64,000 bases of DNA, taken from positions 248,001 through 312,000 of the forward strand of contig OZ243044.1 in the NCBI GenBank assembly GCA_965212135.1. Reading direction: 5' to 3'. The notes under the pieces are model-generated. The model made no database searches. It was not told the DNA's origin and worked only from the letters and a program-made list of their open reading frames with translations. Below, in pieces: positions 41,878-51,382 of this stretch. The stretch is from Bin75 sp965212135. Its GTDB lineage: Bacteria; Nitrospirota; Nitrospiria; Nitrospirales; UBA8639. The translations under genes were made by a program, and so were the position numbers. How positions within the stretch are numbered: the first letter of the stretch is position 1; every line of letters begins with the position of its first letter.

Positions 41878-42819
41878 GTGCACGAAGGTCTCCGCATTAC
41901 CAAGCGCGTTCAGGAAATTCTCAGTTGTTATCAGAGTGAAGTGCCGGGTATTCGGGCGAATCTGGCCAGAGCATTAATGAGCGGCCGCCTGGCCGGAACC
42001 GGTAAACTGCTGATCTTGCCGGTGGATCAAGGGTTTGAGCATGGACCGGCTCGCAGTTTTGCCGTCAATCCTCCAGGGTATAATCCACATTATCACTTTG
42101 AATTAGCGATTGACGCCGGATGCAACGCGTATGCCGCGCCGTTGGGGGCGCTGGAGGCCGGTGCGGCGGACTATGCCGGGCAAATCCCATTAATTCTCAA
42201 ACTGAATAATGGCGACTCTCTCTATAGCGGCGATGATTATAATCAGGCCGTCACCGGCAGCGTGCAGGACGCGCTTCGTTTAGGGTGTTGCGCGGTCGGA
42301 TACACCATTTACCCGGGGTCGGCGTACAGTCAGGAAATGTATGAGAATTTACGGGAAATTGCGCTGGAAGCAAAGTCCGTCGGGCTGGCCGTGGTTGTCT
42401 GGTCGTATCCGCGCGGCGGTCAATTAACGAAGGCGGGCGAAACGGCGATTGACGTGGTGTGTTATGCGGCGCAGATTGCGGCTCAACTCGGGGCACATGT
42501 GATTAAAGTCAAAGTCCCCACGGATCATATTGAACAGGCGGAAGCGAAAAAAGTCTATGAAGCCGAGAAGATTCCGATCGGCACCGCCGCCGACCGAATC
42601 CGTCACGTGATGCAAAGCGCATTTGACGGCAGGCGGATCGTGATTTTCTCCGGTGGCGCGAAGGGCAAAGACGAGGCGATTTTTGATGAAGTGCGGGCGA
42701 TTCGCGACGGCGGCGGGTGTGGTTCCATCATTGGCCGAAATTCCTTCCAACGCTCCAAGCCTAATGCGTTGAAGTTTTTGGAGACTTGTATGAAAATTTA
42801 CGCGGGGCAGATACAATAG
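41878..42819 (+). CDS. fbaB: Class I fructose-bisphosphate aldolase (DhnA/FbaB type)
   Basis: Schiff-base aldolase of the archaeal/DhnA type, 313 aa, making or cleaving fructose 1,6-bisphosphate. LLILPVDQGFEHGPARSF opens the barrel, VVVWSYPRGG follows, and the Schiff-base lysine is expected in HVIKVKVPTDHIEQ. RIVIFSGGAKGKDEA and SIIGRNSFQR close it. The start is GTG with AGGAGG eight bases upstream. It lies a few kilobases from fbp, and together they form a gluconeogenic pair. The leader between promoter and gene is about 100 bases and can fold into a CTTCGT/ACGAAG hairpin. Confidence 0.94.
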   Translation: MHEGLRITKRVQEILSCYQSEVPGIRANLARALMSGRLAGTGKLLILPVDQGFEHGPARSFAVNPPGYNPHYHFELAIDAGCNAYAAPLGALEAGAADYAGQIPLILKLNNGDSLYSGDDYNQAVTGSVQDALRLGCCAVGYTIYPGSAYSQEMYENLREIALEAKSVGLAVVVWSYPRGGQLTKAGETAIDVVCYAAQIAAQLGAHVIKVKVPTDHIEQAEAKKVYEAEKIPIGTAADRIRHVMQSAFDGRRIVIFSGGAKGKDEAIFDEVRAIRDGGGCGSIIGRNSFQRSKPNALKFLETCMKIYAGQIQ

Positions 42820-42867
42820 CGTTGAGCCGGGGATAGCATTCTTTCGCACACAATCATTGGCACAGCC

Positions 42868-43755
42868 ATGGAATTACCAAAATACCACGAAACATTTATG
42901 CCGATTCTTGAAATATTGGGTACAGGAGAAAAACTTCACTATAAAGACATGCGCAAGCGTGTTCGTGATAAGCATTATTCTAACCTTCCGGAAGCGTTGC
43001 TAAACAAAAGAACAAAGACTGGCGCCAATGTTCTTCTTGACCGTGTTGGCTGGGCAAAATCTGCCCTGAAAACAGGAAAGTTTTTGGATTACCCGGAAAG
43101 AGGAATGGTTCAAATTACAGAAAAGGGCAAAGCGGCTTTATGTAGGGGGACACTGACACGTCGAGACGTGAGCAAAGATCCGGACTATTTAGCTCATGAG
43201 GCGAGCAAGGCAGAAAAAGAATCCGAAAATGAAGAGGATGGTAGCGAAGGTTCAACCCCGCAAGACATGATTGACTCGGGTTTTTCAGCACTTGAGTCAC
43301 AGGCTAAAAGCGAGCTATTGGATAAACTAAAGAGTATTGATCCGTATTATTTTCAAAGAGTGGTTTTGATCCTGCTTGAAAAAATGGGATACGGTGACTT
43401 TGTGGAAACATCAAAATCCCGTGATGGTGGCATTGACGGGATTATCAATGAAGACAAACTGGGTCTTGGGAAAATTTATATTCAGGCCAAGCGCTATGAT
43501 GAAAGTAAAGTGCGCGAAACGGATATCCGTAACTTCATAGGAGCGATGTCGAGCAATACCTTGAAAGGCATTTTTGTTGCCACGTCTTCTTTTGATGAGG
43601 GGGCTGTTAACAAAGCACATGATGCCCAACATTCAATCGTTCTTATTGACGGAAAGAAACTTGTGAATTTAATGTATCAGTATGGTGTTGGTGTGCATGT
43701 TCTCGATACGTACGAAGTCAAAGGCGTTGACGAAGACTTTTTTGAAGAAAGCTAA
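42868..43755 (+). CDS. mrr: Mrr-family type IV restriction endonuclease
   Basis: 295-aa predicted methylation-dependent restriction enzyme. The N-terminal ~90 residues are a winged-helix Mrr_N domain (LPKYHETFMPILEIL, then DRVGWAKSALKTGKFLDY). After an acidic linker, the catalytic domain begins FQRVVLILLEKMGYGDF and holds the PD-(D/E)xK site GGIDGII ... IYIQAKRY, of the DxQAK type. Base composition and codon use are visibly AT-richer than either neighbour, which suggests recent transfer. No methylase or other restriction gene is beside it, as expected for a type IV system. Confidence 0.92.
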   Translation: MELPKYHETFMPILEILGTGEKLHYKDMRKRVRDKHYSNLPEALLNKRTKTGANVLLDRVGWAKSALKTGKFLDYPERGMVQITEKGKAALCRGTLTRRDVSKDPDYLAHEASKAEKESENEEDGSEGSTPQDMIDSGFSALESQAKSELLDKLKSIDPYYFQRVVLILLEKMGYGDFVETSKSRDGGIDGIINEDKLGLGKIYIQAKRYDESKVRETDIRNFIGAMSSNTLKGIFVATSSFDEGAVNKAHDAQHSIVLIDGKKLVNLMYQYGVGVHVLDTYEVKGVDEDFFEES

Positions 43756-43808
43756 TCTGCAAATTACAGTCGCGGCATGGTGCCACTCCACTCCGACCTG
43801 ATTTCATG

Positions 43809-44585
43809 TCACGGTGCCACCAGGGTACTTTCCCCTTGAACTGATTCCCGTTCGTAATAGACGCGCAGAAGGTATAATCCTTGAGGTGGCGCTGTTTGGC
43901 CGGCCGCCCGGCGGTCCCTGGCTTCCAGAATAGTCGCCAGGTCATCGGATGTTCTTTTGCCATGTCCGATTTCCACTAACGTCCCCAGTAACGCCCGCAC
44001 CATTTGTTTCAAAAACCGGTCAGCCTGAATGATGAAACGAATGAGTGGGCCTTCCTGCAAACAGTCAACCCGTTGGATGTCGCAGACGGGATTCCGCACG
44101 TCGGTCGGCGCTCCTTGAAATGACGTGCAATCATGCGGTCCCAGTACGTGACGCAAGGCGTGGCGCATGCGATGCACATCAAGGGGTTTGGGAACCTGCC
44201 AGACCCGAAGCCGGTCCAGCACCGGGCGGATGGGCTGATTGAGAATTCGATATTCATACGTTTTCGCATGGGCGTCGTATCGTGCATGGAAACGGTCGTT
44301 CACGATCTCCGTATGGCGAATGCCAATGTCTTTGGGAAGGATTCCGTTTAAGGCACGAGTCCATTCAGAGGGCGATAACGGTTTTTCCGACCGAAAACTC
44401 ACCACTTGATCAAGGGCATGCACCCCCGCATCCGTTCGACTGGCCGCCACGGTCGAGATTACGCAGTGGGTAATTTGCGAGAGCGCGTCTTCAAGCGCCG
44501 CTTGGACCGTCGGCTGGACAGGTTGCCGTTGCCATCCGGCATACGCGGTCCCGTCATATTCAAGCCGTAATTTGTAGGTGGCCAT
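43809..44585 (-). CDS. truA: tRNA pseudouridine(38-40) synthase
   Basis: Modifies uridines 38-40 of tRNA, 258 aa. KLRLEYDGTAYAGWQRQP opens the protein, the catalytic aspartate is in ASRTDAGVHALDQVV, and FHARYDAHAKTYEYRI and FLKQMVRALLGTLVEIG follow. It is convergent with mrr and starts 27 bases after the amidase stop on the same strand. Confidence 0.96.
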   Translation of the reverse strand: MATYKLRLEYDGTAYAGWQRQPVQPTVQAALEDALSQITHCVISTVAASRTDAGVHALDQVVSFRSEKPLSPSEWTRALNGILPKDIGIRHTEIVNDRFHARYDAHAKTYEYRILNQPIRPVLDRLRVWQVPKPLDVHRMRHALRHVLGPHDCTSFQGAPTDVRNPVCDIQRVDCLQEGPLIRFIIQADRFLKQMVRALLGTLVEIGHGKRTSDDLATILEARDRRAAGQTAPPQGLYLLRVYYERESVQGESTLVAP

Positions 44586-44612
44586 GAACGGTTGCGCGGG
44601 AAGCGAATATCG

Positions 44613-45812
44613 TCACTGCCCGTCGTTCGATTCCCGCGCATAGAGGCATGGAGCGTTGGATGAATGTGTGCATCGTTGGATGCCCTGATAAATCCCCTCC
44701 GCCAGCTTTTTTTGAAACGCTGCATTTCGCAGTCGTTTTTCTTCCATGGGATTGGAGATAAAGCCGACTTCAGCCAGGATGCCGGGCATGGACGTCGAGA
44801 GCAGGACGTAGAACGGAGCTGTTTTTACCCCGTGCTCTTTGATGGTGTAATCTTTTCGTACGGTCTTGACGAGTGTCTCGTTGGTGGTGAATGCAAAGTT
44901 CAAGGATTTTTCGATCTTTTTTTTATTCACATTCTCGGCAAGGAAATATCGCCAGGGCGGGTCGTTCTTTTTGAGCGGCATGCCATTTTCTCGAGCGGCC
45001 ACTTTGAGTGCCCTGGGATCACTGGCTTTTCCAAAATAATAAATTTCCATTCCCTGTATTGATCGCTGAGCATGTGAGTTTGCGTGAATGGAAATAAAGA
45101 GATCGGCTTTTTTCTCTTTGGCAAAGTCCACTCGCTTCGTTAAATCAAGAAAGACGTCCGTTGTTCGAGTCAGAAATACCTTGGCTTTGAGGCGTTCTTG
45201 AATCAAAGCGCGTAATGTTTTCGCAATCTGCAAGACGATGGCTTTCTCCTGAGTGCCGCCTTGGCCGATGGCTCCGGGATCTTTCCCGCCATGTCCGGGG
45301 TCAATGACCACACGCAGCGTCGGATAAAACAGGTCCACCACCACTCGGTCGGGGCGACGAAGAGTCAGGAGTTTGTAGGTTCGGAGGGTATCTCTATTCA
45401 GCGTGATGGTCACGGTTTTTTCTTTCTCCTGGGCGATTGCCATCGCGTGCGGAAAAGTTTTTTTCTTGATTTGCTGTTGCGCGTGAAGGCTCAACTTGCT
45501 GTTGGCCAGCGAAATCATGGTTTTTGTCCGGCCCTTGCTCTCGTTGATTGCAACGCTTCCGTTCATGACCAGGACGACACGGGTATGCGTTTGATGATCA
45601 TGATAACGGATATTTTTGACCGTCAAGGCAGGGGGCGCTTGATGGACCGAGCGTTCCGTTTTTGCGAAAAGCATTGGAACCGGGAATGCGGTCTGGCTCG
45701 TGCAAACCCCTGGGACGGACGAGATCAACGTCAGGCCACAAGTGAGAATGATGAGCATACGAGGCATGATTTTCATGAAACGACGCGAGAACGATGACGT
45801 CCGGCAATCCAT
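44613..45812 (-). CDS. amiC: N-acetylmuramoyl-L-alanine amidase (AmiC type)
   Basis: Periplasmic zinc amidase that splits murein during cell division, about 399 aa. An AMIN domain (LTVKNIRYHDHQTHTRVVL onward) is followed by the Amidase_3 domain VVIDPGHGGKDPGAIG with the first zinc His, DLFISIHANSH with the second, and GILAEVGFISNP with the catalytic Glu. The N-terminus has SRRF followed by a hydrophobic stretch, hinting at Tat export as in some amidases, but the full Tat motif is not met. In-frame starts at 45848, 45812 and 45776 are possible; 45812 is a compromise. Confidence 0.93.
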   Translation of the reverse strand: MDCRTSSFSRRFMKIMPRMLIILTCGLTLISSVPGVCTSQTAFPVPMLFAKTERSVHQAPPALTVKNIRYHDHQTHTRVVLVMNGSVAINESKGRTKTMISLANSKLSLHAQQQIKKKTFPHAMAIAQEKEKTVTITLNRDTLRTYKLLTLRRPDRVVVDLFYPTLRVVIDPGHGGKDPGAIGQGGTQEKAIVLQIAKTLRALIQERLKAKVFLTRTTDVFLDLTKRVDFAKEKKADLFISIHANSHAQRSIQGMEIYYFGKASDPRALKVAARENGMPLKKNDPPWRYFLAENVNKKKIEKSLNFAFTTNETLVKTVRKDYTIKEHGVKTAPFYVLLSTSMPGILAEVGFISNPMEEKRLRNAAFQKKLAEGIYQGIQRCTHSSNAPCLYARESNDGQ

Positions 45813-46091
45813 TGTTTTCAGGATAACAAACTTTTCCTCTTCTGTCATTGACAGCGTGGCACCATGAAATACCGTGGTGCATCATCTGCCGACCGCACGT
45901 CCTTGTTGATGAATAGAAACTGGGAGAGACTTGTGGGAGCGAGTGACGGGGAGAGGATGCGAGAAGTCCTTGTTCCCTGGTTTTCCACCTGTAGCCCGGA
46001 CAGGGAACATCCCGTGACCGCGTGGTGTGCGATGACTGAAAAGGCAATCTTCGCAAATTGCGCAAAGCCGTCCGGGCATGGAAACACCGGC

Positions 46092-46868
46092 TCAAGGAAT
46101 GTTGAATACACGTTTCGTATTCTGGACGGTGGCTTGCGCGATGGATTCCAAGGATTGTGAGCCGTTCCCCAAGAGCTCTGCCAGCGTTTGCGCCACGTGT
46201 TGCACATAGGCCGGTTCATTCCGTTTTCCGCGATGGGGTATGGGCGTCAAATAGGGACAATCCGTTTCGACCATAATGCGGTCCAGGGGGACGGTCTTCG
46301 CGATATCCCGGAGCATGGTGGCATTTTCAAAGGTCAGTATTCCGGAGAAGGACAGGTAAAAGCCTAAGTCCAGGGCATCTTTGGCGAGCCAGGCATCTCC
46401 GGAAAAACAATGAAGGACGCCGCCGACATGCACGGCGCCTTCTTCCCGAAGGATCGTTATGGTATCTTTTTGCGCTTCCCTCGTGTGAATGACCAGGGGA
46501 AGATTCAACCCTCGCGCAAGCTGAATTTGTTCACGAAACCGTTGACGCTGGACATCCCGTGGTGAATGATCGTAATGATAGTCCAACCCAATTTCGCCGT
46601 ATGCGACGACCTTGGGGTGTCGGGCCAGCGACCGAAATTCCTCATGCCATCCTTCCGTGATTGCCTTGGATTCGTGCGGATGAACGCCAATAGCGGCAAA
46701 GACATTGTGATGAGCCTGGGCCAACGCAACGGCGGACTGACTGGTGGCGACGTCGCAACCAATCGTGACAAAGGCTTCAACGCCGGCGTCATGTGCGCGT
46801 TGCAAGACCTCGTCGCGGTCGGTATCGTATCGCGGGTCATCCAAATGCACGTGGCTGTCAATCAACAT
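46092..46868 (-). CDS. tatD: TatD-family metal-dependent DNase
   Basis: TIM-barrel metallohydrolase (YcfH/TatD), 258 aa, likely a DNase. MLIDSHVHLDDPRYD holds the first metal ligands; AIGVHPHESKA, YGEIGLDYHYD, VIHTREA and VETDCPYLTP complete the site. Substrate in vivo is not known for most members. It is divergent from the PAP2 phosphatase. The 279 bases between it and the amidase hold no gene I can support. Confidence 0.95.
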   Translation of the reverse strand: MLIDSHVHLDDPRYDTDRDEVLQRAHDAGVEAFVTIGCDVATSQSAVALAQAHHNVFAAIGVHPHESKAITEGWHEEFRSLARHPKVVAYGEIGLDYHYDHSPRDVQRQRFREQIQLARGLNLPLVIHTREAQKDTITILREEGAVHVGGVLHCFSGDAWLAKDALDLGFYLSFSGILTFENATMLRDIAKTVPLDRIMVETDCPYLTPIPHRGKRNEPAYVQHVAQTLAELLGNGSQSLESIAQATVQNTKRVFNIP

Positions 46869-46953
46869 GTATGGATTGCTTTGCGTTGGTGGTCATCGCG
46901 AAATTCTAGCATATTGTCGGTCATCTGAGAAGCGCGGGAGGTCTTGCCGGGCA

Positions 46954-47484
46954 GTGAATTGGGATACGACGTTATTCCACATCATCAATGGATGGGTCGG
47001 CTGGTCACCGGCTTTGGACTGGTTGATGCTGCAGTGTTCGGCGGCGGGAAACGTTGTCGCGCTGGTCGTCGCCTGGCTTGCTTGGCGAATATGGATCAAC
47101 TGGCGCCGGGGTGTGCCGGCGGCGGCGGTCCTGGGCGCCCTGATTGGCGTGGGGGATTTCGTGGGCGCCTGGCTTAAACTAGTGATTGGCCGCCCGCGTC
47201 CGTGTCAGGTCTTGTTGAACGTTTATGAGTTGACCGGATGTGGAGGCGCCTTCAGTCTGCCCTCCAATCATGCGTTGAATACCGCGACGGCCGCGGCATT
47301 TCTCTGGGTGTTATTCCCTTCCACTCGATGGATCGGGGGCGTGCTCATGGCGCTGGTCGGTCTTTCGCGCGTTTATCTTGGCGCACATTACCCCACGGAT
47401 GTGATCACGGGATGGGCCCTCGGAGGGATGTTGGGGATGACCGCGGGGTATCTTGTTGTGAAAATCCGCGTCAAAACCCCGTAA
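46954..47484 (+). CDS. PAP2-family membrane phosphatase
   Basis: 176-aa integral membrane phosphatase. The three-part PAP2 motif is complete: KLVIGRPRP, then SLPSNHALNT, then SRVYLGAHYPTDVITG. About five hydrophobic segments surround it. Members dephosphorylate undecaprenyl diphosphate or lipid A, so an envelope role is likely, but the substrate is not determined. No ATG fits; the GTG at 46954 is used, with GGGAGG about twelve bases upstream. It is convergent with the methyltransferase gene. Confidence 0.88.
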   Translation: MNWDTTLFHIINGWVGWSPALDWLMLQCSAAGNVVALVVAWLAWRIWINWRRGVPAAAVLGALIGVGDFVGAWLKLVIGRPRPCQVLLNVYELTGCGGAFSLPSNHALNTATAAAFLWVLFPSTRWIGGVLMALVGLSRVYLGAHYPTDVITGWALGGMLGMTAGYLVVKIRVKTP

Positions 47485-47527
47485 CACGGAAACACGTACG
47501 CCGCCTCGATGACATCTCTGGTGTTTT

Positions 47528-48193
47528 TCAAAGAGTGGGGAACGGGTCTGAATCAGCAGGGAGAACTCTGGGTTGGTTCCGAACCTGAAAATGAAAACTT
47601 CCCTTCCATTGCAGGACGGTGTTGTTGCAATCGTGCGGCAAGGCTTTACCAATGAGATTGAGATCGGGCGCTTTGGAATAAACTCCTTTGATAAAATGGG
47701 AAAATCGGCAGTCGCAAAATGTATTGACCGTCTCTTGGTTTTTCGGTTCAAAAATTAACGTCTGTTCACTGTCCAGGAAAACAAACCACCGATGAAAGGG
47801 CCACCCTCGATTGGAAGCGTCAGGAAAGTGATATCCCTGTTCATAAAAAGGACTTGGGGTTTCAATATACCCGGAACGACCGACACGCATGAGTTCACGA
47901 CAGGCTACGGCGGGGTCCCGCACATGTTCCAACACGTGGCGGGCATAGATAAAATCAAAGGTTTGGTCTTTGAACGGCAAGGCTTCCAGGGTTGCCGCAA
48001 CCAGGGGACGGCCATGACGCTTGAGGGGTTTGCCTCGTTCGGTATTGTCTTCAGGGAGAAGATCGACAAGATGGGTGGCATCCTCATGCGGGCGATGTCC
48101 CGATCCGACATCCAACACTGTTTTCCCGTCACGGTGACCAAACCGGCGACGAAAATAAATTTTGGCCGCAATGCGACAATCTCTCAGCGTCAC
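47528..48193 (-). CDS. Class I SAM-dependent methyltransferase
   Basis: 221 aa. VLDVGSGHRPHEDATHLVD is the SAM-binding loop and first acidic strand, AATLEALPFKDQTFDFIYAR and HVLEHVRDPAVACREL match the Methyltransf_11 pattern, and YIETPSPFYEQGYHFP follows. No specificity motif is recognised; small-molecule or glycan methylation is possible. It lies between PAP2 and htpX on the opposite strand to PAP2. Confidence 0.85.
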   Translation of the reverse strand: MTLRDCRIAAKIYFRRRFGHRDGKTVLDVGSGHRPHEDATHLVDLLPEDNTERGKPLKRHGRPLVAATLEALPFKDQTFDFIYARHVLEHVRDPAVACRELMRVGRSGYIETPSPFYEQGYHFPDASNRGWPFHRWFVFLDSEQTLIFEPKNQETVNTFCDCRFSHFIKGVYSKAPDLNLIGKALPHDCNNTVLQWKGSFHFQVRNQPRVLPADSDPFPTL

Positions 48194-48303
48194 GAGTTAC
48201 CCTTCATGCGTCAATGCCGGATGTGCTCCATAACGTGGTGTTGACGGATTCGGTGGGCGTCGTGTGCCCGTCACCCCGGATGATTGTGCCGGACAGGCCT
48301 CTG

Positions 48304-49188
48304 TCACAGCTTCTGTAGCGCCGCCACTCGTGCTTCAATAGGCGGATGTGTCGAGAAAACCTGCATGAAACTGCGCGACCGACCGGAAATTTTCATGGTG
48401 GCCAAGGCATCTTCCGTCCGGTATTGATACTGCGAGTGCGTTACCCAGCGATTGATGGATTGCAACGCCGAGATCATGTGTGCCTTGCCCACGGTGTTGG
48501 CGGCAAATCGGTCGGCGGAAAATTCACGGCGGCGGGACCACCAGCTAATCGGAATCATGGCCAGGATTGACAGGATACATTGCAGAAAAAAGTACGCGCC
48601 GATGGCTAGCATTGGATTCCGTTCCGCGAGATGACGATAGACCAGACGGCTGATGAAATAGACAAACGTATTCATCAATCCAGCGAGTACCGTCGTTGTA
48701 AACATATCGCCGTTGTACACGTGCCCCATTTCATGCGCCAGGACGGCCCGCACTTCGCTTTCGTTGAGGGCGCGTAACAAGCCGGTCGAGACGGCCACCA
48801 TTGAATTATTTTTTGACGGCCCGGTCGCAAAAGCGTTGGGGTCAGGCGAATCGTAAAGCCATACCTCCGGTGTTTTGATCCCGAGGCGCTGGGCGATTTT
48901 TTTGACCGTCTCATGCACAACGGATTCGGCTTGGGATTGCGGTTGGGTAACCCGCCGGCACTGCAACATCATTCGGGCCATTTGCTTGGAAAACGCCAAA
49001 CTGATAAAGGCCCCGCCGAATCCAATCACAAAGGCCCATAAGAGGTCATGGTAGGCCAGTGATTCGCTGAGGTCGATCCCAAACGCCGGGAGCACCACGT
49101 TCGATAAAATCGTAAATGTGATTGAAAGGGTGATAAAGATCAGAATATTAGACAGCAGCAGCAGGCCAATGCCTTTCAGATTTTTCAT
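48304..49188 (-). CDS. htpX: Protease HtpX homologue
   Basis: Inner-membrane zinc protease for membrane-protein quality control, 294 aa. The M48 site HEMGH is in VRAVLAHEMGHVYNGDM, with the third ligand in SRRREFSADRFAANT. Two N-terminal helices and two after the active site fit HtpX topology. NAFATGPSKNNSMVAVSTGL is strongly conserved. A clear AGAAGGAG site precedes the ATG. Confidence 0.95.
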   Translation of the reverse strand: MKNLKGIGLLLLSNILIFITLSITFTILSNVVLPAFGIDLSESLAYHDLLWAFVIGFGGAFISLAFSKQMARMMLQCRRVTQPQSQAESVVHETVKKIAQRLGIKTPEVWLYDSPDPNAFATGPSKNNSMVAVSTGLLRALNESEVRAVLAHEMGHVYNGDMFTTTVLAGLMNTFVYFISRLVYRHLAERNPMLAIGAYFFLQCILSILAMIPISWWSRRREFSADRFAANTVGKAHMISALQSINRWVTHSQYQYRTEDALATMKISGRSRSFMQVFSTHPPIEARVAALQKL

Positions 49189-49324
49189 GTGCTCCTTCTC
49201 TCCAAAGGCGGTCCGTCTCTGGATACGCGATCGTCGTGTCCCGTTTGCCGGAAAATCACGCCAACGCTGCCCCGAAGGCCTTGCTTGCCACCATGCATGT
49301 TTTCATCTCTGTCTCTCTCTGCTG

Positions 49325-49330
49325 TATAAT
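49325..49330 (+). promoter_or_regulatory. Possible promoter (-10) upstream of the cupredoxin gene
   Basis: Perfect TATAAT with a weak TTCATC 17 bases upstream. Leader to the cupredoxin gene would be about 150 bases. Confidence 0.3.
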
Positions 49331-49485
49331 ACCATTTTCCCGGAAGTCATCAAGGTGGGATTTTCCCATTTGTGAAATTTATCAGTCGGGAAACCTGAGC
49401 AAGAAAGGCGATGGTACTTCGTGGCGGATACCGGGGGATGGTCGGCATTCGGTCGTGTGTCATGGCGGTACGTCGGGTGTGACTG

Positions 49486-49902
49486 ATGAATGTGTCTCAA
49501 TGGTTTTGGTTGATTCTGCTGATCTGTTGGGCGATGGTTGTGCCAGCGGTTGCTTCCGGACAGGACGCAAGCCTCTTTCTTGAACCCGACTCGGACGGAG
49601 TCCAACGAGGCACTATCACTCTCGACAGTTATACCTTTACCCCCAGTCATCTCAGTGTCCAGACGGGCTCTCCGGTGGAACTGCGTCTTGAAAACCGCAG
49701 CTTTCTGACTCCGCATAATTTTGTCATTGATCGTCCCGTCGCAGGTTTGCAATACGACGTGGATGTGAGTGCCGGAGAGAGCATCATCATTCAACTCCGG
49801 CCCGGTACTCCGGGAATGTACACGTTTTATTGTGACAGGCAATTGCTGTTTTTCCCCAGCCATCGTGAAGAGGGGATGGAGGGTCGTCTTGAGGTTCGTT
49901 AG
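49486..49902 (+). CDS. Cupredoxin-domain copper protein
   Basis: 138-aa periplasmic protein with a signal peptide (WLILLICWAMVVPAVASGQ type). The mature domain reads YTFTPSHLSVQTGSPVEL, a cupredoxin strand pattern. Copper ligands can be proposed: His in TPHNFV, Cys in FYCDRQ, then a later His (PSHREE) and Met (GMEG). The Cys-to-His spacing is longer than in plastocyanin, so a type 1 site is probable but not certain. It ends 10 bases before squalene synthase. It could be an electron carrier or a copper-binding protein. Confidence 0.75.
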   Translation: MNVSQWFWLILLICWAMVVPAVASGQDASLFLEPDSDGVQRGTITLDSYTFTPSHLSVQTGSPVELRLENRSFLTPHNFVIDRPVAGLQYDVDVSAGESIIIQLRPGTPGMYTFYCDRQLLFFPSHREEGMEGRLEVR

Positions 49903-49912
49903 AAGGCCACTG

Positions 49913-50950
49913 ATGAGTGCCGGTGAACGGTATTTGTTGCATGACGTTTTGCAGCAAGTCTCTCGGTCGTTTTATCTGACACTGGCGGTGTTGCCTCATT
50001 GTGTGGCCAGGCAAGTGGGGTTGGCGTATTTGTTTGCGCGGGCGGCCGATACCATTGCGGATACGGGACAAATAGCCAGGAGCGACAGGGTGACGCTGCT
50101 GCGGCGGTTCAAATTGCAATTTGTTCGTGAACGGTTGGATTGGGAGGCAATCGCATCGGTCCAAACCATGCTGGCTTCACACCAAAATCATCCTGGTGAA
50201 CGGAAATTGATGGAATGTCTGGAGGCCTGTTTTCAGGTGTATGCAGGTTTTGCTCCGGACGATCAAGAGGAGATTCGACGCGTCTTGCCGATTCTCATCA
50301 GTGGCATGGAAATGGACTTGGAACGTTTTCCGGGAGAGTCAGCGGCACAGGTCACCGCGCTGCCTTCGATGGAAGATCTGGATTTATACATGTATCAAGT
50401 TGCGGGATGCGTCGGTGAGTTTTGGACGAATCTGCTATGTGCCCATTTGCCGCGCATCCGCCGGACTTGGGACCGGGAATCCACAATGCGGACAGGCGTT
50501 CGATTTGGCAAAGGCTTGCAATTGACAAATATTTTAAAAGATTTACCCGTGGACCTTCGACGCGGACGGTGTTATATCCCGCTGGAGTACTTGGAACCGG
50601 CGGGATTAGAACCCCTTGATTTATTGGATAAGCGCACGATGCCTCAATTCAGCCCGATTCTTCATAGGTTGGTGGGCATGACCCTGGCCCACTTAGACCA
50701 AGGATGGTATTATGCCATGTCCATTCCACGACGCGAAGTTCGGTTGCGTCTGGCCTGTATGTGGCCGATTCTCATTGCGCTGAAAACCCTGCATCTCTTG
50801 ACGACGTGCGGCAATGTTCTGGATCCGGAACAAGAATTGAAAATTTCGAGATCCGAGGTCTATCGGATTATATTGTCCACGGCGATGACCGGCGGCTGTG
50901 GCTACGCCGGCACACTGTACTGGGGACACCTCCGCAAGGCCGTTGGATAA
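49913..50950 (+). CDS. Squalene/phytoene synthase family protein, likely squalene synthase
   Basis: 345-aa prenyl condensing enzyme. The first aspartate-rich motif appears as LFARAADTIADTG and the second as LTNILKDLPVDLRRGRCYIP. LLHDVLQQVSRSFYLTLAVLP is the usual beginning. The form with DTIAD and a C-terminal hydrophobic region resembles one-step bacterial squalene synthases more than HpnC/HpnD pairs. Squalene would serve hopanoids. Only one such gene is here and no squalene cyclase. AGAAGG before ATG 49913 sets the start; the frame is open upstream into the cupredoxin gene. Confidence 0.85.
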   Translation: MSAGERYLLHDVLQQVSRSFYLTLAVLPHCVARQVGLAYLFARAADTIADTGQIARSDRVTLLRRFKLQFVRERLDWEAIASVQTMLASHQNHPGERKLMECLEACFQVYAGFAPDDQEEIRRVLPILISGMEMDLERFPGESAAQVTALPSMEDLDLYMYQVAGCVGEFWTNLLCAHLPRIRRTWDRESTMRTGVRFGKGLQLTNILKDLPVDLRRGRCYIPLEYLEPAGLEPLDLLDKRTMPQFSPILHRLVGMTLAHLDQGWYYAMSIPRREVRLRLACMWPILIALKTLHLLTTCGNVLDPEQELKISRSEVYRIILSTAMTGGCGYAGTLYWGHLRKAVG

Positions 50951-50954
50951 ACGG

Positions 50955-51182
50955 TTACGAAGTCTGAGGATCAATGCGCTTATCGCCTTTTCGAAAAACC
51001 ACATAAATCGCTTGCGTGGGACAGGCATCAAGACACATTCGGCAGGTTTCCACGCACCGGGATTCGTCAAATTTATACGGTGGAGTTGATTGCCATGCTC
51101 CGGTCGGACAGACGGGAATACACACGGCATTATGTGTGCAACGATCTGGATGACGCACCAAGTGGTCACGAGTTACCATCAT
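50955..51182 (-). CDS. Small ferredoxin-like 4Fe-4S protein
   Basis: 75-aa iron-sulfur protein. The second cluster motif is CVETCRMCLDACP, an irregular 4Fe-4S pattern; the first half is CTHNAVCIPVCPTGAW, so one or two clusters are possible. I choose ATG 51182 because GAAGGAG lies eight bases before it; the frame is open upstream to 51371. It overlaps nothing and is followed on the same strand, in transcription order, by nothing (it converges on squalene synthase). The thioredoxin-like [2Fe-2S] gene lies upstream. Confidence 0.8.
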   Translation of the reverse strand: MMVTRDHLVRHPDRCTHNAVCIPVCPTGAWQSTPPYKFDESRCVETCRMCLDACPTQAIYVVFRKGDKRIDPQTS

Positions 51183-51382
51183 AGGGACGACTCCTTCAAA
51201 GAGCCCGCCCGAAAACATATCCAACATATTCTCGGGACGTCGCATATTAAGACTACCATCGCTTGACAAGTGAACGCATTTGATTTCTCCACGCTGAACC
51301 CCATGCCTCGTTGCCATCGTCGCGCTGGGGGTGTGAGCGTTTTCTCCCGCCGCAAGATAGAAGGAGAGCAATGCGGGATGGA

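Noticed and set aside
43779..43820. GGTGCCAC repeated at 43779-43786 and 43813-43820 as a target-site duplication around mrr
   Set aside because: Both copies lie on the same side of mrr, so they cannot flank an insertion.
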